From contig CBDDGS010000019.1 in assembly GCA_965227935.1 (NCBI GenBank), forward strand, positions 2,108,001 through 2,172,000: 64,000 nt of DNA, in the 5' to 3' direction. Source of the stretch: JAWPMT01 sp965227935. Its GTDB lineage: Bacteria; Bacteroidota; Bacteroidia; Cytophagales; Cyclobacteriaceae. The first letter of the stretch is position 1. Every line of letters begins with the position of its first letter. A program made the translations under genes and the position numbers. The notes under the pieces are model-generated. The model was not told the origin of the DNA, did no database searches, and was given only the letters and a program-made list of their open reading frames with translations. Below are positions 37,695-48,378 of this stretch, piece after piece.

Positions 37695-38024
37695 TTTTAG
37701 GTTGGTTTTTGGTCCCCTACGCCACGTGACACTTGGATAAATCCAATGAGCCTTATCCCCTGCTAACCCAATCTAATCATTTCCAAAGACACGCTCGTGA
37801 GGGAAATACCTATAAATCAAAAACTTAACTCCAATCCCCCCACCTTGATCAGTTTGCATCCCTTGGCTACGAGGGATATCGCCAGGATGGGCCAGGTGGA
37901 TCTTCACGCTAGTCTAATCACTCAAAAATCCATTCCCAAAAAAACACTTTTTGACAGAAATTCAATATCCGCAGCTAGATCCTAATATGAGAGTTAACTC
38001 GAAGTGACAGTATTAATACTCAAC
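37695..38024. other. Intergenic stretch holding copy B of the paaK tail
   Basis: 330 bases between DUF885 and the DUF6090-like gene. No gene is seen. Positions 37753-37916 are the decayed paaK tail; the remaining ~110 bases, AT-rich, hold nothing recognisable. Confidence 0.6.
37753..37916 (-). pseudogene. Copy B: decayed paaK 3' end with flank
   Basis: Reading the minus strand, codons near 37905-37860 encode KIHLAHPGDIPRSQG, against KIHLANPGEIPRSQG at the C-terminus of the intact paaK product. The frame then decays through the last ten codons and continues into the flank (CATAAATC, GACACGCT, CAATCTAATCATTTCC) in the same order as downstream of paaK. So this is a genuine second copy of the gene's end, not a chance match. 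Confidence 0.78.
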
Positions 38025-38750
38025 TTATCGACCTCTAAGTTCTTCATTTATTTGTTGCTTCAGACTTTCCATTGCCTCCTTCAGGTTTTCATACCTAGCA
38101 ACCATAAATCTTTTCGCATTGACGTTGGTATATAGAGTTCCTTTAAAAACTTCATCATCATATAATTCTTCTAGACTTATTGGATAGCCCATTTTTGAAA
38201 TATCATCAACAATTATCTTCCCAATCAATTGTGGAATGACAAGATTTACTTGAATATAACTATCATATTCAAGTTCTTTTCTCTCAATAAAGCGAAAACG
38301 TAGAGAATATACGTCGGCAATGTTTCTTCTTAAACTATCATTTTGAACAAGATTCATCCCTCTAGACTTTAGATATTCATAGGCGGAGTGATTCTTTCTC
38401 TGTGTTGTTGCATATGAGATGTTTCCATAGTGTGTCCTAAGAGAATCATGAAGAGGAATTCGCTCCTCAAGCTGTCTCAATACAGCTAGGTTTGACTTGA
38501 GTAAATCTTGATTCTTATTTATGTTCCAAATACAATCCTCTATGTCGCTATCAAGATTATTTACCATTTCTTTCAAAAGTTTAAGCTCTTCAGCTCTTAC
38601 CTTATTATTTACATTCCAATTATTGACTTGAACCGCGATCAAAATCCCAATAACTACGAGTAAAATTTCTCCCAATGCGTAAAAGAAGTATGCGGTGATT
38701 TTCTTTTGAGAGAGTAATTTCTGTCTGACTTTTCTGAAGAATTTTATCAT
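38025..38750 (-). CDS. DUF6090-type membrane-anchored protein
   Basis: 241 residues from the ATG at 38750, chosen because MIKFFRKVRQKLLSQKK followed by one membrane helix (FFYALGEILLVVIGILIAV) and QVNNWN is the stereotyped start of this Bacteroidota family; the frame stays open to 38813. The rest is a helical, coiled-coil-prone domain with LRTHYGNISYATTQRKN and DSLRRNIADVYSLR. Function unknown. Its base composition is strikingly low (28-38% GC in sampled 60-base blocks) next to paaK at about 55%, a sign of transfer. It is bounded by the intact paaK end and copy B. Confidence 0.82.
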   Translation of the reverse strand: MIKFFRKVRQKLLSQKKITAYFFYALGEILLVVIGILIAVQVNNWNVNNKVRAEELKLLKEMVNNLDSDIEDCIWNINKNQDLLKSNLAVLRQLEERIPLHDSLRTHYGNISYATTQRKNHSAYEYLKSRGMNLVQNDSLRRNIADVYSLRFRFIERKELEYDSYIQVNLVIPQLIGKIIVDDISKMGYPISLEELYDDEVFKGTLYTNVNAKRFMVARYENLKEAMESLKQQINEELRGR

Positions 38751-38849
38751 GGTTAATCTTGTTTCTTGTGCAGAACAAGTAATAAGCTTGAGTGAGAGAT
38801 ATTGAAGCACCACAGAAGCATCAAGTCATAGCGTCTATCTACCTCTACT

Positions 38850-38990
38850 CAATCTAACCATTTCCCACGACACGCTAACGAGAGAAAATACCCATAAATC
38901 AAGAACTACCTCCGATCCTCTACCCTGCTTAGCTTACCGCCCTGGCTCCGCGGAATTTCACCGGGATTCGCAAGGTGGATTTTCATCGAC
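38850..38990. repeat. Reference copy C of the paaK tail/flank repeat
   Basis: The intact paaK 3' end (from 38906 inward) and its downstream flank, CAATCTAACCATTTCCC through ATACCCATAAATC. Copies A, B and D are compared with this one. Similarity with copy B runs about 140 bases, including the last ~25 codons of the gene. Confidence 0.7.
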
Positions 38991-40192
38991 AGGCCGATCG
39001 TGCTTTTGATTTTAGAGAGGAGTTCAGAGGCCAACAATTGATTACCGCTATCTACCCCACTCACCACTTCTACTTCGACGGTGACCTCATCCATCGGCCC
39101 GGATTTCTCTACGATCAAGCGGTAGTTGGGGCTCAGACCCTCGATCTCATGAATGACCTCCTCTACCTGAGTGTGGAACAGGTTCACGCCCCGGATGATC
39201 AGCATGTCGTCGGCGCGGCCTTTGATGGCAGACATCTTGATGTGCGTGCGCTTCCCGTCGGGATCGTACTGGAGCGAGCAGATGTCATTGGTCCAATAGC
39301 GAAGTAGCGGCAGGGCTTCCTTCGTGAGCGTCGTGAATACCAGCACACCCTCCTCTCCATGCGGCAAGGGTTCACCGGTTTCCTTGTGCACGACCTCGGG
39401 GAAGAAGTGATCTTCCCAGACGTAGCTGCCGGTTCCCTTTTCGTCCACATCTTCCTGGCTCACACCGGGACCAATGATCTCACTCAGTCCATAGATGTTC
39501 GTGGCCTTCACAGTCAGGCCTTTCTCCACCTGCGTGCGAATGGCCTCTGTCCAGGGCTCTGCGCCAAGCACGGCATATTTCACGGCAAGGTCCGACGTAT
39601 CAATCCCTCGCTGGGCACATTCATCGGACAAAGTCTGCGCATAGGACGGCGTACAGCAGATCACCTCAGGTGCAAAGTCCTGTAGTATCGTTAGCTGTCG
39701 GTCCGTCATGCCTCCCGAAACGGGGATGACGGCCATCCCTAACTGCGTCGCTCCGCCATGCATACCCAGTCCGCCAGTGAACAGCCCGTAACCATAAGCA
39801 TTGTGCAGCTTCATTCCCGGTCTTGCGCCTGCTGCTACGAGCGAACGCGCCACCACTTCATCGAAGATCTTCAGATCGCCCTCGGTATACCCCACGACCG
39901 TAGGCTTGCCCGTCGTCCCGCTGGAAGCGTGGATTCGGCGAACTGCATTCATGTCCTCAGCCAGCAGTCCGTAAGGATAATGGTCCCGCAGATCCGACTT
40001 CTTCGTAAAGGGCAGCTTCGCGATGTCCTCGATCCCACGAATGTCACCTGGCTCCAGATTTGCCTTTTCCAACTGCTCGCGATAAAACGGAACTCGCTCA
40101 TAGAGCTTCCGAACGATGGCCACCAACCGCTCCGATTGCAAGGCTCTAAGTTGTTCGAGGGGCAGTGTTTCAATGTCGGGGTTATAAAGCAT
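38906..40192 (-). CDS. paaK: Phenylacetate-CoA ligase
   Basis: 428 residues, the usual PaaK length. The AMP-binding P-loop is ASSGTTGKPTVVGYT; YGLSEIIGPGVS and the C-terminal hinge region KGRADDMLIIRGVNLFHTQVE are also diagnostic. The C-terminal PaaK domain ends IHLANPGEIPRSQGGKLSRVEDRR-like, within the repeat that recurs downstream. It activates phenylacetate or a related aryl acid to its CoA thioester with ATP. No other paa genes lie in the window, so it may serve a lone activation step. Cytoplasmic, single gene, about 55% GC. Confidence 0.92.
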   Translation of the reverse strand: MLYNPDIETLPLEQLRALQSERLVAIVRKLYERVPFYREQLEKANLEPGDIRGIEDIAKLPFTKKSDLRDHYPYGLLAEDMNAVRRIHASSGTTGKPTVVGYTEGDLKIFDEVVARSLVAAGARPGMKLHNAYGYGLFTGGLGMHGGATQLGMAVIPVSGGMTDRQLTILQDFAPEVICCTPSYAQTLSDECAQRGIDTSDLAVKYAVLGAEPWTEAIRTQVEKGLTVKATNIYGLSEIIGPGVSQEDVDEKGTGSYVWEDHFFPEVVHKETGEPLPHGEEGVLVFTTLTKEALPLLRYWTNDICSLQYDPDGKRTHIKMSAIKGRADDMLIIRGVNLFHTQVEEVIHEIEGLSPNYRLIVEKSGPMDEVTVEVEVVSGVDSGNQLLASELLSKIKSTIGLSMKIHLANPGEIPRSQGGKLSRVEDRR

Positions 40193-40356
40193 GTGTGAAG
40201 GGTTGTGCTCTCTTTGTTTATTGGGTGATGGAAGATAAGGAATATCGAGATTTGCAGACCGATGCTCGGAAGATCTAGAAGCTTGAAAATGTGACTTCTA
40301 GTTTCGAGTAGTTTCAATTTATTCCATTCGGCACCGCTCAGAGCCGCGGGGGCTGA

Positions 40357-40380
40357 CACTTTTTGAGAGAGCAAAAAGTG
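40357..40380. terminator. Hairpin with T-rich stem
   Basis: CACTTTTTG and CAAAAAGTG form a perfect 9-bp stem with a 6-base loop. It stands upstream of paaK and downstream of coxE, so it could end the cox operon transcript, though it is over 600 bases from the coxE stop. It may instead be part of a dispersed repeat. Confidence 0.35.
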
Positions 40381-40520
40381 GCGGACCGCCGCCGCGGCCA
40401 AAAACTCTTTCCTCCAAACAAGGTCTTCCGAGAAATGGCATCTCCAGAAGCCGGCCTGTGGCACCAAGGACTAGCGAAAGGGCCTACCTTCGGCCATGAG
40501 AAAGTGGCACGACTGAGTTT

Positions 40521-40548
40521 GAAGGAATTGTCCCGAGGACGTTCCTTC
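40521..40548. repeat. Palindrome in the paaK-coxE gap
   Basis: GAAGGAATTGTCC pairs with GGACGTTCCTTC around a 3-base loop, a near-perfect 12-bp stem. Possible terminator or repeat remnant. Confidence 0.4.
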
Positions 40549-41003
40549 GATGCGTATTCAGTTGCTCTAGTCTAAAGAACGATCCACTGAACGTCTCCAG
40601 GAACCCATGCGGCCCTAAACACACCATTTTCACACGCCATCCTGTGGCCATAACTGTACAATCTCTTAGGACAAAGAAGGCGTAAACAACAAGGATCTGA
40701 CAGCATACCAAGGCCAGTCCGAAAGAATGAACTTTTGAAGGGCGCGAGGGGCGCTCCAATCGCGAGGGTGCGCTGGCCCGTGAAATGGGAGCATGATTGG
40801 CGGTTCGCCGATGCGAGCTTGATTTTTTTGACGGTCCGCCGTCGCGGTTCGTTTTTGGGCGGAGCGCCGCGGCGTTCAAGCCAAAAATGAAGGCGCGGCC
40901 GGCTAGCCCCCCGTGGTAGCGGCGGTAAATGAAGTCGGTTAATCAATCACGAAATCAACCGGACCCGTTGTCTCACAACCAATGGGACTAGTGAAATTTT
41001 CAA

Positions 41004-42131
41004 TCAAAGAATCGGCCTCAAATACCGATGCAGCGACTGCGGGTCAAGGGCGGGCACGAGATGATCGATGTACGGCATCGCCGTCTTCATCCCCAACACT
41101 TGAGGGTTATAACTCTCGCTGTTCGCGAGGGGATTGATCCATATCAACTGCTGACTGCGCTTCTTCAGTTTGGCCAGCGACGTGTCCAAAAGTGCGATGT
41201 CTCCCCCATCCCATCCATCGCTGACGATCATCGTAAACGAACTTTTATTCAGTGTCTTACGACCAAATTCTTCAATGTATTGTTGAATACTCGCACCGAT
41301 CTGCGTTCCACCGGACCATTCGTTGACCTGCTGGGACAAACTGTCCAGCGCTTCGGCCAATCGCTGCCGCTTCAGGCTGCGCGTCACGGAGTGGAGCGAC
41401 GTGCTGAAAACGAAGCAGTGGATCTTCAGTGCGCTGTTTTGGAGGGCGTACATCATCTGTATGACGAAGCGGCTGTACATCTCCATGGACTTGCTCACGT
41501 CACAGATCAGTACGATGTGGGTCTTGGTTTCCTTGCGCTTCTTGAACTCGAATTGGTGGATATCTCCTCCCCGCTGCATGCTGCGCTTCAGCACCTTGCG
41601 AAAGTCGACTTGGGCGACCTTTCGGGACTTGATCATCCGCCGGGCCTTTTTGCGGGCTACGTGCCGACGCATCAGGCGGATAACCTCCGCCCAGCCTTGC
41701 TGATGATCGGTCGCCAACATTGACAGGTCTGCAGATGACAGCACCTGCTCCGCGCTAGCCTGTCGTAAGTCCAGTTCGTCCTCTTGTACGCGGTTGCCGT
41801 GCAGCCAGTTTTTAATGACCTCGAGACTGGGAGGTGCAGGGGCGGTTGGACGTTGCTTCTCCTCCGCCACGTCCTTGGTCTTGGCATCGACAGCCTTAGA
41901 GAGCTCCCGCCAATAGGCGCCATACAACTTTTCGAAAGCCAGGTATTGGTTGAAGTTCTTGCAGAAACACCCTTGTAGTACAAGTTTGAACTCGTCTGGA
42001 CTGGACCAGTCGGTGGCCTCTAATCCTAGCAGCGCATCGGCCACCTCGTCGGGTCCCAGATTGAAATTCTTTGTTCGCAGAAATCGCGCAAACTGCAGGA
42101 CGTGTTGACTGAGGGTGGTGCGCCGAACCAA
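41004..42131 (-). CDS. coxE: VWA-domain protein, CoxE type
   Basis: 375 residues. The C-terminal half is a von Willebrand A domain with the MIDAS start ICDVSKSMEMYSRF (DxSxS) and later TMIVSDGWDGGDI. The N-terminal half (FARFLRTKNFNLGPDEVADAL) is typical of CoxE partners of MoxR-type ATPases. In carboxydotrophs CoxD and CoxE help mature the Mo-Cu/Mo active site of the hydroxylase. It starts 2 bp after coxD and is the last recognisable gene of the cox operon. Cytoplasmic. Confidence 0.88.
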   Translation of the reverse strand: MVRRTTLSQHVLQFARFLRTKNFNLGPDEVADALLGLEATDWSSPDEFKLVLQGCFCKNFNQYLAFEKLYGAYWRELSKAVDAKTKDVAEEKQRPTAPAPPSLEVIKNWLHGNRVQEDELDLRQASAEQVLSSADLSMLATDHQQGWAEVIRLMRRHVARKKARRMIKSRKVAQVDFRKVLKRSMQRGGDIHQFEFKKRKETKTHIVLICDVSKSMEMYSRFVIQMMYALQNSALKIHCFVFSTSLHSVTRSLKRQRLAEALDSLSQQVNEWSGGTQIGASIQQYIEEFGRKTLNKSSFTMIVSDGWDGGDIALLDTSLAKLKKRSQQLIWINPLANSESYNPQVLGMKTAMPYIDHLVPALDPQSLHRYLRPIL

Positions 42132-42133
42132 GG

Positions 42134-43024
42134 CTATTGGACTTTCATCTTCACATTGACGCGGTCGAGGAGCTCAGACAAAGAGTCCTGCGTGGCACGC
42201 ATATCGTCCCAGTCCTTGAGCACCACGCCAAGGGTAGACGACACAATCTCCTTGTCCAGATGGTCGAGGTGCATCTCTGCCAGTGAGGTCGCCCAGTCAA
42301 GCGTCTCCGCCACTCCGGGCACTTTATCGAGCTGCATCTTGCGCAGTTCTTCCATGAACGCGCAAATCTCTCGCCCTAACCGATCGTCGATATTGGGCAC
42401 TTTGTTGCGCACGATCTCGACTTCCTTTTCGAAGGACGGATAGTCGATGAATAGGTACAGGCACCGCCTGCGAAGGGCATCCGAAAGCTCGCGTGTTCGA
42501 TTGCCGGTAAGGATTACCTGTGGAATGGACTTGCGTGTCACAGTACCCACCTCGGGAATGGTGATCTGCCACTCGGACAGCAGCTCCAGCAGGAAGCTCT
42601 CAAACTCCTCGTCGGCCCGGTCGACCTCATCGATGAGCAAGACGACAGGTTTGTCCGATTGTATGGCTTTGAGCAGTGGCCGCTCTAGCAGAAATTTCTT
42701 CGAGAAGATCGCCTCTTCCTTGTCTTCCAGCGACACCTCCTCGGACTCCATCAGCTTAATCTGGAGTAACTGCCCTTGGTAGTTCCATTCGTAAATGGCC
42801 TGGTTCGCATCCAACCCCTCGTAGCATTGCAGCCGGATCAGCTCGGTATCCTGTATGTCTGCCATCACCTTGGCAATGGCGGTCTTCCCCACTCCTGCAG
42901 GCCCCTCAATCAGGATTGGTTTCTTCAACAACTCCGAGAGCTGAATGGACATGCAAATGGCATCGTCGGGCACGTACCCAAACTTCCGAAAGCTATCGGC
43001 TATTTCTGCGATTCTGTTCTTCAT
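42134..43024 (-). CDS. coxD: MoxR-type AAA+ ATPase, CoxD type
   Basis: 296 residues. Walker A is EGPAGVGKTAIAKV near residue 40, Walker B LLIDEVDRADEEF near 125, sensor/arginine region TGNRTRELSDALRRRC. This is the MoxR branch; next to coxE and a molybdenum hydroxylase it corresponds to CoxD, a chaperone-like ATPase for cofactor insertion or sulfuration. It is separated from coxM by 272 bp containing the inverted-repeat element E2, whereas the other cox genes are 2-12 bp apart. Confidence 0.9.
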   Translation of the reverse strand: MKNRIAEIADSFRKFGYVPDDAICMSIQLSELLKKPILIEGPAGVGKTAIAKVMADIQDTELIRLQCYEGLDANQAIYEWNYQGQLLQIKLMESEEVSLEDKEEAIFSKKFLLERPLLKAIQSDKPVVLLIDEVDRADEEFESFLLELLSEWQITIPEVGTVTRKSIPQVILTGNRTRELSDALRRRCLYLFIDYPSFEKEVEIVRNKVPNIDDRLGREICAFMEELRKMQLDKVPGVAETLDWATSLAEMHLDHLDKEIVSSTLGVVLKDWDDMRATQDSLSELLDRVNVKMKVQ

Positions 43025-43093
43025 AAAAGAAAGGATGGGGCTAAGGTAAGTAGCCCAAATACAAAGGCATCACCTGTTGATGCCCATAAAAAA

Positions 43094-43281
43094 GATGACA
43101 GATTAAAAATCACTCGGCCACATGCATTATGGGGTCTTGCAACGCAAATTGCTCATCCTGCGATTTTCAAGACTCGTTCGCCCCTATCCCTGAAGGGTGC
43201 GAGTCTTGAAAATCCCTTGTCTCCCTTTAGGGTCTGGGGTAAAACAAGGGATTTTCTGCAACAATTTTTTAATCTGTCATC
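43094..43281. repeat. MITE-like element E2 inside the cox operon
   Basis: 188 bp with perfect 16-bp terminal inverted repeats GATGACAGATTAAAAA (43094-43109) and its complement at 43266-43281. Inside is another perfect 15-bp inverted pair, GATTTTCAAGACTCG (43162-43176) and its complement (43200-43214), around a CCCTGAAGGG mini-hairpin. The ends resemble those of E1 and E3. It lies between coxM and coxD and in RNA would fold into a long hairpin, so it may reduce expression of coxD and coxE. Confidence 0.75.
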
Positions 43282-43296
43282 ACCCTAAAGAGGCGC

Positions 43297-44139
43297 TTAC
43301 GCCAAACTCGCCAGGGCCCGTTTGCAGTACACCTTCGCCATCTGCTTGCGGTAATCCTCCGAAGCGTAGTGGTCACTCATTATGGACACACCCTCGGCGG
43401 CCTGACTCGCGGCGTCAGCAGCGCTATCAGCGGACAGTGCCTTGCCTTCAAGGGCACCCTCGACGGCGCGGTCTCGGAAGGGCGTGGCACTCACTCCTGA
43501 AAACGCCACACGGACGCTCTCAGCGGTCCCATTGCCCGTCACGACGGCCGCACAACCCACGATCGCAAAGCGCGAAGCAGGCTGCATCATTTTCACATAC
43601 GTGGACTTGGCACCGGCCTTCACAGGCACACTGATCGCCGTGATCATATCGCCATCTTCGACGGCCGTTTGAAACAGTCCCTGGAAGAAGTCTTCCGCCG
43701 CTACCTCTCGGGATCCGCTGGCATTTCGGATGTGAATTGTCGCCTCGCCGGCCAACAACATTGCCGGCCAGTCTGCCGCAGGATCCGCATGCGCGATGCT
43801 CCCCCCGATCGTCCCAAGGTTGCGCACCTGCACGTCACCGATCAGGTCGGCACCTTCAGAAAAGAAGCGGAGCTTCTCCTTGATCAGCGGCGAATCGACG
43901 ATCTCCCCATGGGTCACCATCGAGCCGATGACGATGTTGCCATCCTTCTCTTCGATCTGACGGAGCTCCGACAGCTTCGACACATCTACGAGCATGTCAT
44001 AATCTGACAACCTCAGCTTCATCGCCGGGATGAGGCTATGACCACCGGCCAATAGTTTGGCGTCCGGATCTTCTTTGAGCAGCGCTACGGCTTCGTCGAC
44101 TGAGGCTGCTTTCTTATATCTAATATTGCTTGGTATCAT
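43297..44139 (-). CDS. coxM: Molybdenum hydroxylase FAD-binding medium subunit, CoxM type
   Basis: 280 residues, FAD-binding family of xanthine dehydrogenase/CO dehydrogenase. FAD contacts are the AGGHSLIPAMKLRL motif near residue 30 and the TIGGSIAHADPAADWPA motif near 110. It passes electrons from the 2Fe-2S subunit to an external acceptor. It starts 12 bp after the coxL stop. Cytoplasmic part of an (LMS)2 hexamer. Confidence 0.92.
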   Translation of the reverse strand: MIPSNIRYKKAASVDEAVALLKEDPDAKLLAGGHSLIPAMKLRLSDYDMLVDVSKLSELRQIEEKDGNIVIGSMVTHGEIVDSPLIKEKLRFFSEGADLIGDVQVRNLGTIGGSIAHADPAADWPAMLLAGEATIHIRNASGSREVAAEDFFQGLFQTAVEDGDMITAISVPVKAGAKSTYVKMMQPASRFAIVGCAAVVTGNGTAESVRVAFSGVSATPFRDRAVEGALEGKALSADSAADAASQAAEGVSIMSDHYASEDYRKQMAKVYCKRALASLA

Positions 44140-44151
44140 TGTTCTCTTGGT

Positions 44152-46527
<2,376 letters not shown>

Positions 46528-46537
46528 GGTGATGTCT

Positions 46538-46999
46538 TTAATCGTTCATTTTTTCCGCGGCGTACTGCACCGCCTTGACAATGTTGTGATAGCCCGTGCA
46601 TCGGCAGAAGTTGCCTTCCAGGGACTCCCGGATCTCTTGCTCTGATGGGTTGCTGTTCTTGCTTAGGAGATCGGCCGCCGTCATGATCATACCGGGTGTG
46701 CAGAAGCCACACTGGAGTCCATGCTCTTCGCGGAATCCTTCCTGCAAGGGGTGCAGGCTGCCGTTGCTCATGCCTTCTATGGTGGTGACTGATTCGCCGT
46801 CGGCCTGTGCCGCCAGGACCGTGCATGACTTGACGGCCTTGCCGTTCAGAAGCACAGTGCAAGCTCCGCAGCCGCTGGTATCGCACCCGACGTGCGTGCC
46901 GGTGAGATCGAGATCTTCTCTGAGAAAATGTACAAGGAGCTGCCGGTCGTCGATCTCTTTTTCGACCGTAGCCCCATTTACAGTGAGTTGGACTTTCAT
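46538..46999 (-). CDS. coxS: Two 2Fe-2S small subunit, CoxS type
   Basis: 153 residues. The plant-type 2Fe-2S cluster is held by CDTSGCGACTVLLNG near residue 40 plus an upstream/downstream Cys, and the second cluster by QCGFCTPGMIM and CRCTGYHNIV. Full-length for the family. First gene of the operon, order S-L-M-D-E; the start codon at 46999 is preceded by an AT-rich leader. It carries electrons from the molybdenum centre to FAD. Confidence 0.95.
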   Translation of the reverse strand: MKVQLTVNGATVEKEIDDRQLLVHFLREDLDLTGTHVGCDTSGCGACTVLLNGKAVKSCTVLAAQADGESVTTIEGMSNGSLHPLQEGFREEHGLQCGFCTPGMIMTAADLLSKNSNPSEQEIRESLEGNFCRCTGYHNIVKAVQYAAEKMND

Positions 47000-47159
47000 A
47001 GTATTTTCATTGATTTGCTAAAATCCTAATTCGGAGTCGTTCAAGGTAATGAACCTTAGGAGTACTTCAAAAAATCCGAAATTTTATTTCAAGATCCTGA
47101 AATTAGATACCATTAAATTGGTAGAAAAATGGCGAGAAAAGAACGCTGGACGACAACCC

Positions 47160-47825
47160 ATGAACCCACACCTGATATATGACGCATACGGTACGCTGTT
47201 GCGTGTGAATGCCTCGATCGAGGGGCTTTCCAAAGAAGAATCCGAACTGTCCGACAAGATCCAGGCACTGTGGCGTTCCAAGCAACTACAGTACACCTGG
47301 CTCCGCAGTCAGATGGACCGATGGGTCGATTTCAACCAAGTGACGACCCAGGCGTTGGACCATGCCTTCCAGTATTATCAGGTGGACAACGACCGACTGA
47401 AAGAAGCCATCTTGTCGATCTTCGACAAGCCCCGGGCCTTCGATGATGCGAAGGCATTCCTTGACGCCGCAAAAGAACAATCCCTCAGCAATGCCATCCT
47501 CTCCAATGGTCAGCCTGCGAAGCTCGTTGAGAGCGTGCTGGTGGCGGGTATCGAGGAGGCTATCGACGATATCTTCTCCGCCAGCCAGGTGAAGATCTTC
47601 AAGCCCTCTCCGAGGGTGTACCAGATCGTCGTCGATCACTACCAGTGCGCACCCGGGGACGTCCGCTTCTTTTCCTCCAACGCGTGGGACATCGCCGGCG
47701 CCAAGGCCTTTGGCTTCGTCACTATCTGGATCAACCGCCGGGAGGAACCCTTTGATGAGTTGGGCGTCCGACCCGATTTCGAATTCACGTCCTTCGCTGA
47801 CTTTGAGGTGGGGGATATTCTTTGA
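47160..47825 (+). CDS. L-2-haloacid dehalogenase, type II
   Basis: 221 residues from the ATG at 47160, which starts MNPHLIYDAYGTLL as in the family; the ATG at 47049 adds 37 atypical residues. Landmarks: nucleophile Asp in YDAYGT, WRSKQLQYTWLRS (substrate Arg region), ILSNGQ, catalytic Lys in VKIFKPSPRVYQ and FFSSNAWDIAGA. These are all present, so hydrolysis of L-2-haloacids, or of a similar substrate, is plausible. Cytoplasmic. It is divergent from coxS, 160 bp apart by the chosen starts. Confidence 0.88.
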   Translation: MNPHLIYDAYGTLLRVNASIEGLSKEESELSDKIQALWRSKQLQYTWLRSQMDRWVDFNQVTTQALDHAFQYYQVDNDRLKEAILSIFDKPRAFDDAKAFLDAAKEQSLSNAILSNGQPAKLVESVLVAGIEEAIDDIFSASQVKIFKPSPRVYQIVVDHYQCAPGDVRFFSSNAWDIAGAKAFGFVTIWINRREEPFDELGVRPDFEFTSFADFEVGDIL

Positions 47826-47925
47826 GGGCCCTGAAGTAGAGATCAGGAATGAGTCTATTTCGGTACGTCTGTCAATCTCTCACTTCAGGGTCCCTGCCGC
47901 GACACTCCGACCACCTTCTCGATTG

Positions 47926-48360
47926 GCGTCATTCAGAGCGAAGAATCTCTCAATGCGATTCCCTACTCCATCGTCAAAGATTCTTCGGCGCCCTGGGCGG
48001 CAGTACTTAACGACACGATCAGGACAGCGCCTCTGAATGACGATGAAAAAGGGCGTCCTCGTTTGCTCCGCCACCCGCGTCATTCCTGTGAGCTTCGACG
48101 ATCAACGAATGCTTAGTAGAAATGGAACGAGATACAGGAATCTGGCGCATTTCTTCAGGTCAATTCAGATTCCTGCATCACCATACATCCAGAGTACAGC
48201 ACGTCATCATGCCACGTTCGCAGGAATGACGAATTGACTAATAACTGACGAATTGAACTCGCTTTGCCGGTGTCCTCACTGTGTCCTCACCGGCGACCAA
48301 CGGCACCTGCCTGGCCGGCATAGGCAGGGATGCCGGCTCTATCCCTGCCGTGACAACCCC
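47926..48360. repeat. Composite palindromic repeat, unit 1 (P-Q-S)
   Basis: Three palindromes in a row. P (47926-48042): GCGTCATTCAGAGCG at one end, GCGCCTCTGAATGACG at the other, with AAGAATCT/AGATTCTT inside. Q (48077-48235): CGTCATTCCTGTGAGC paired with GTTCGCAGGAATGACG, with AGGAATCTG/CAGATTCCTG inside. S (48288-48360): GGCAGGGAT/ATCCCTGCC hairpin. A piece of S (CCCTGCCGCGACACTCCG) also lies just before P. Confidence 0.75.
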
Positions 48361-48378
48361 TCGGGCCCCTCCTCTATC

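Larger units (their letters stand above)
40193..41003. other. Long GC-rich non-coding stretch with hairpins
   Basis: 811 bases with several open frames but no credible protein. It holds two clear hairpins (40357-40380 and 40521-40548) and two related GC-rich segments in opposite orientation, around 40371-40410 (GGCGGACCGCCGCCGCGG) and 40826-40865 (GACGGTCCGCCGTCGCGG). This looks like a decayed, repeat-derived element rather than a promoter region for one gene. Confidence 0.55.

Noticed and set aside
33365..38990. Classical integrative element with tRNA att site
   Set aside because: No tRNA, integrase or recombinase gene found; the repeated target is the end of a protein gene, so only the tail repeats are claimed.
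40484..40946. Two overlapping minus-strand frames of 124-131 codons
   Set aside because: GC-rich, Arg/Ser/Pro-rich products over a hairpin region; they overlap each other and look like non-coding composition.
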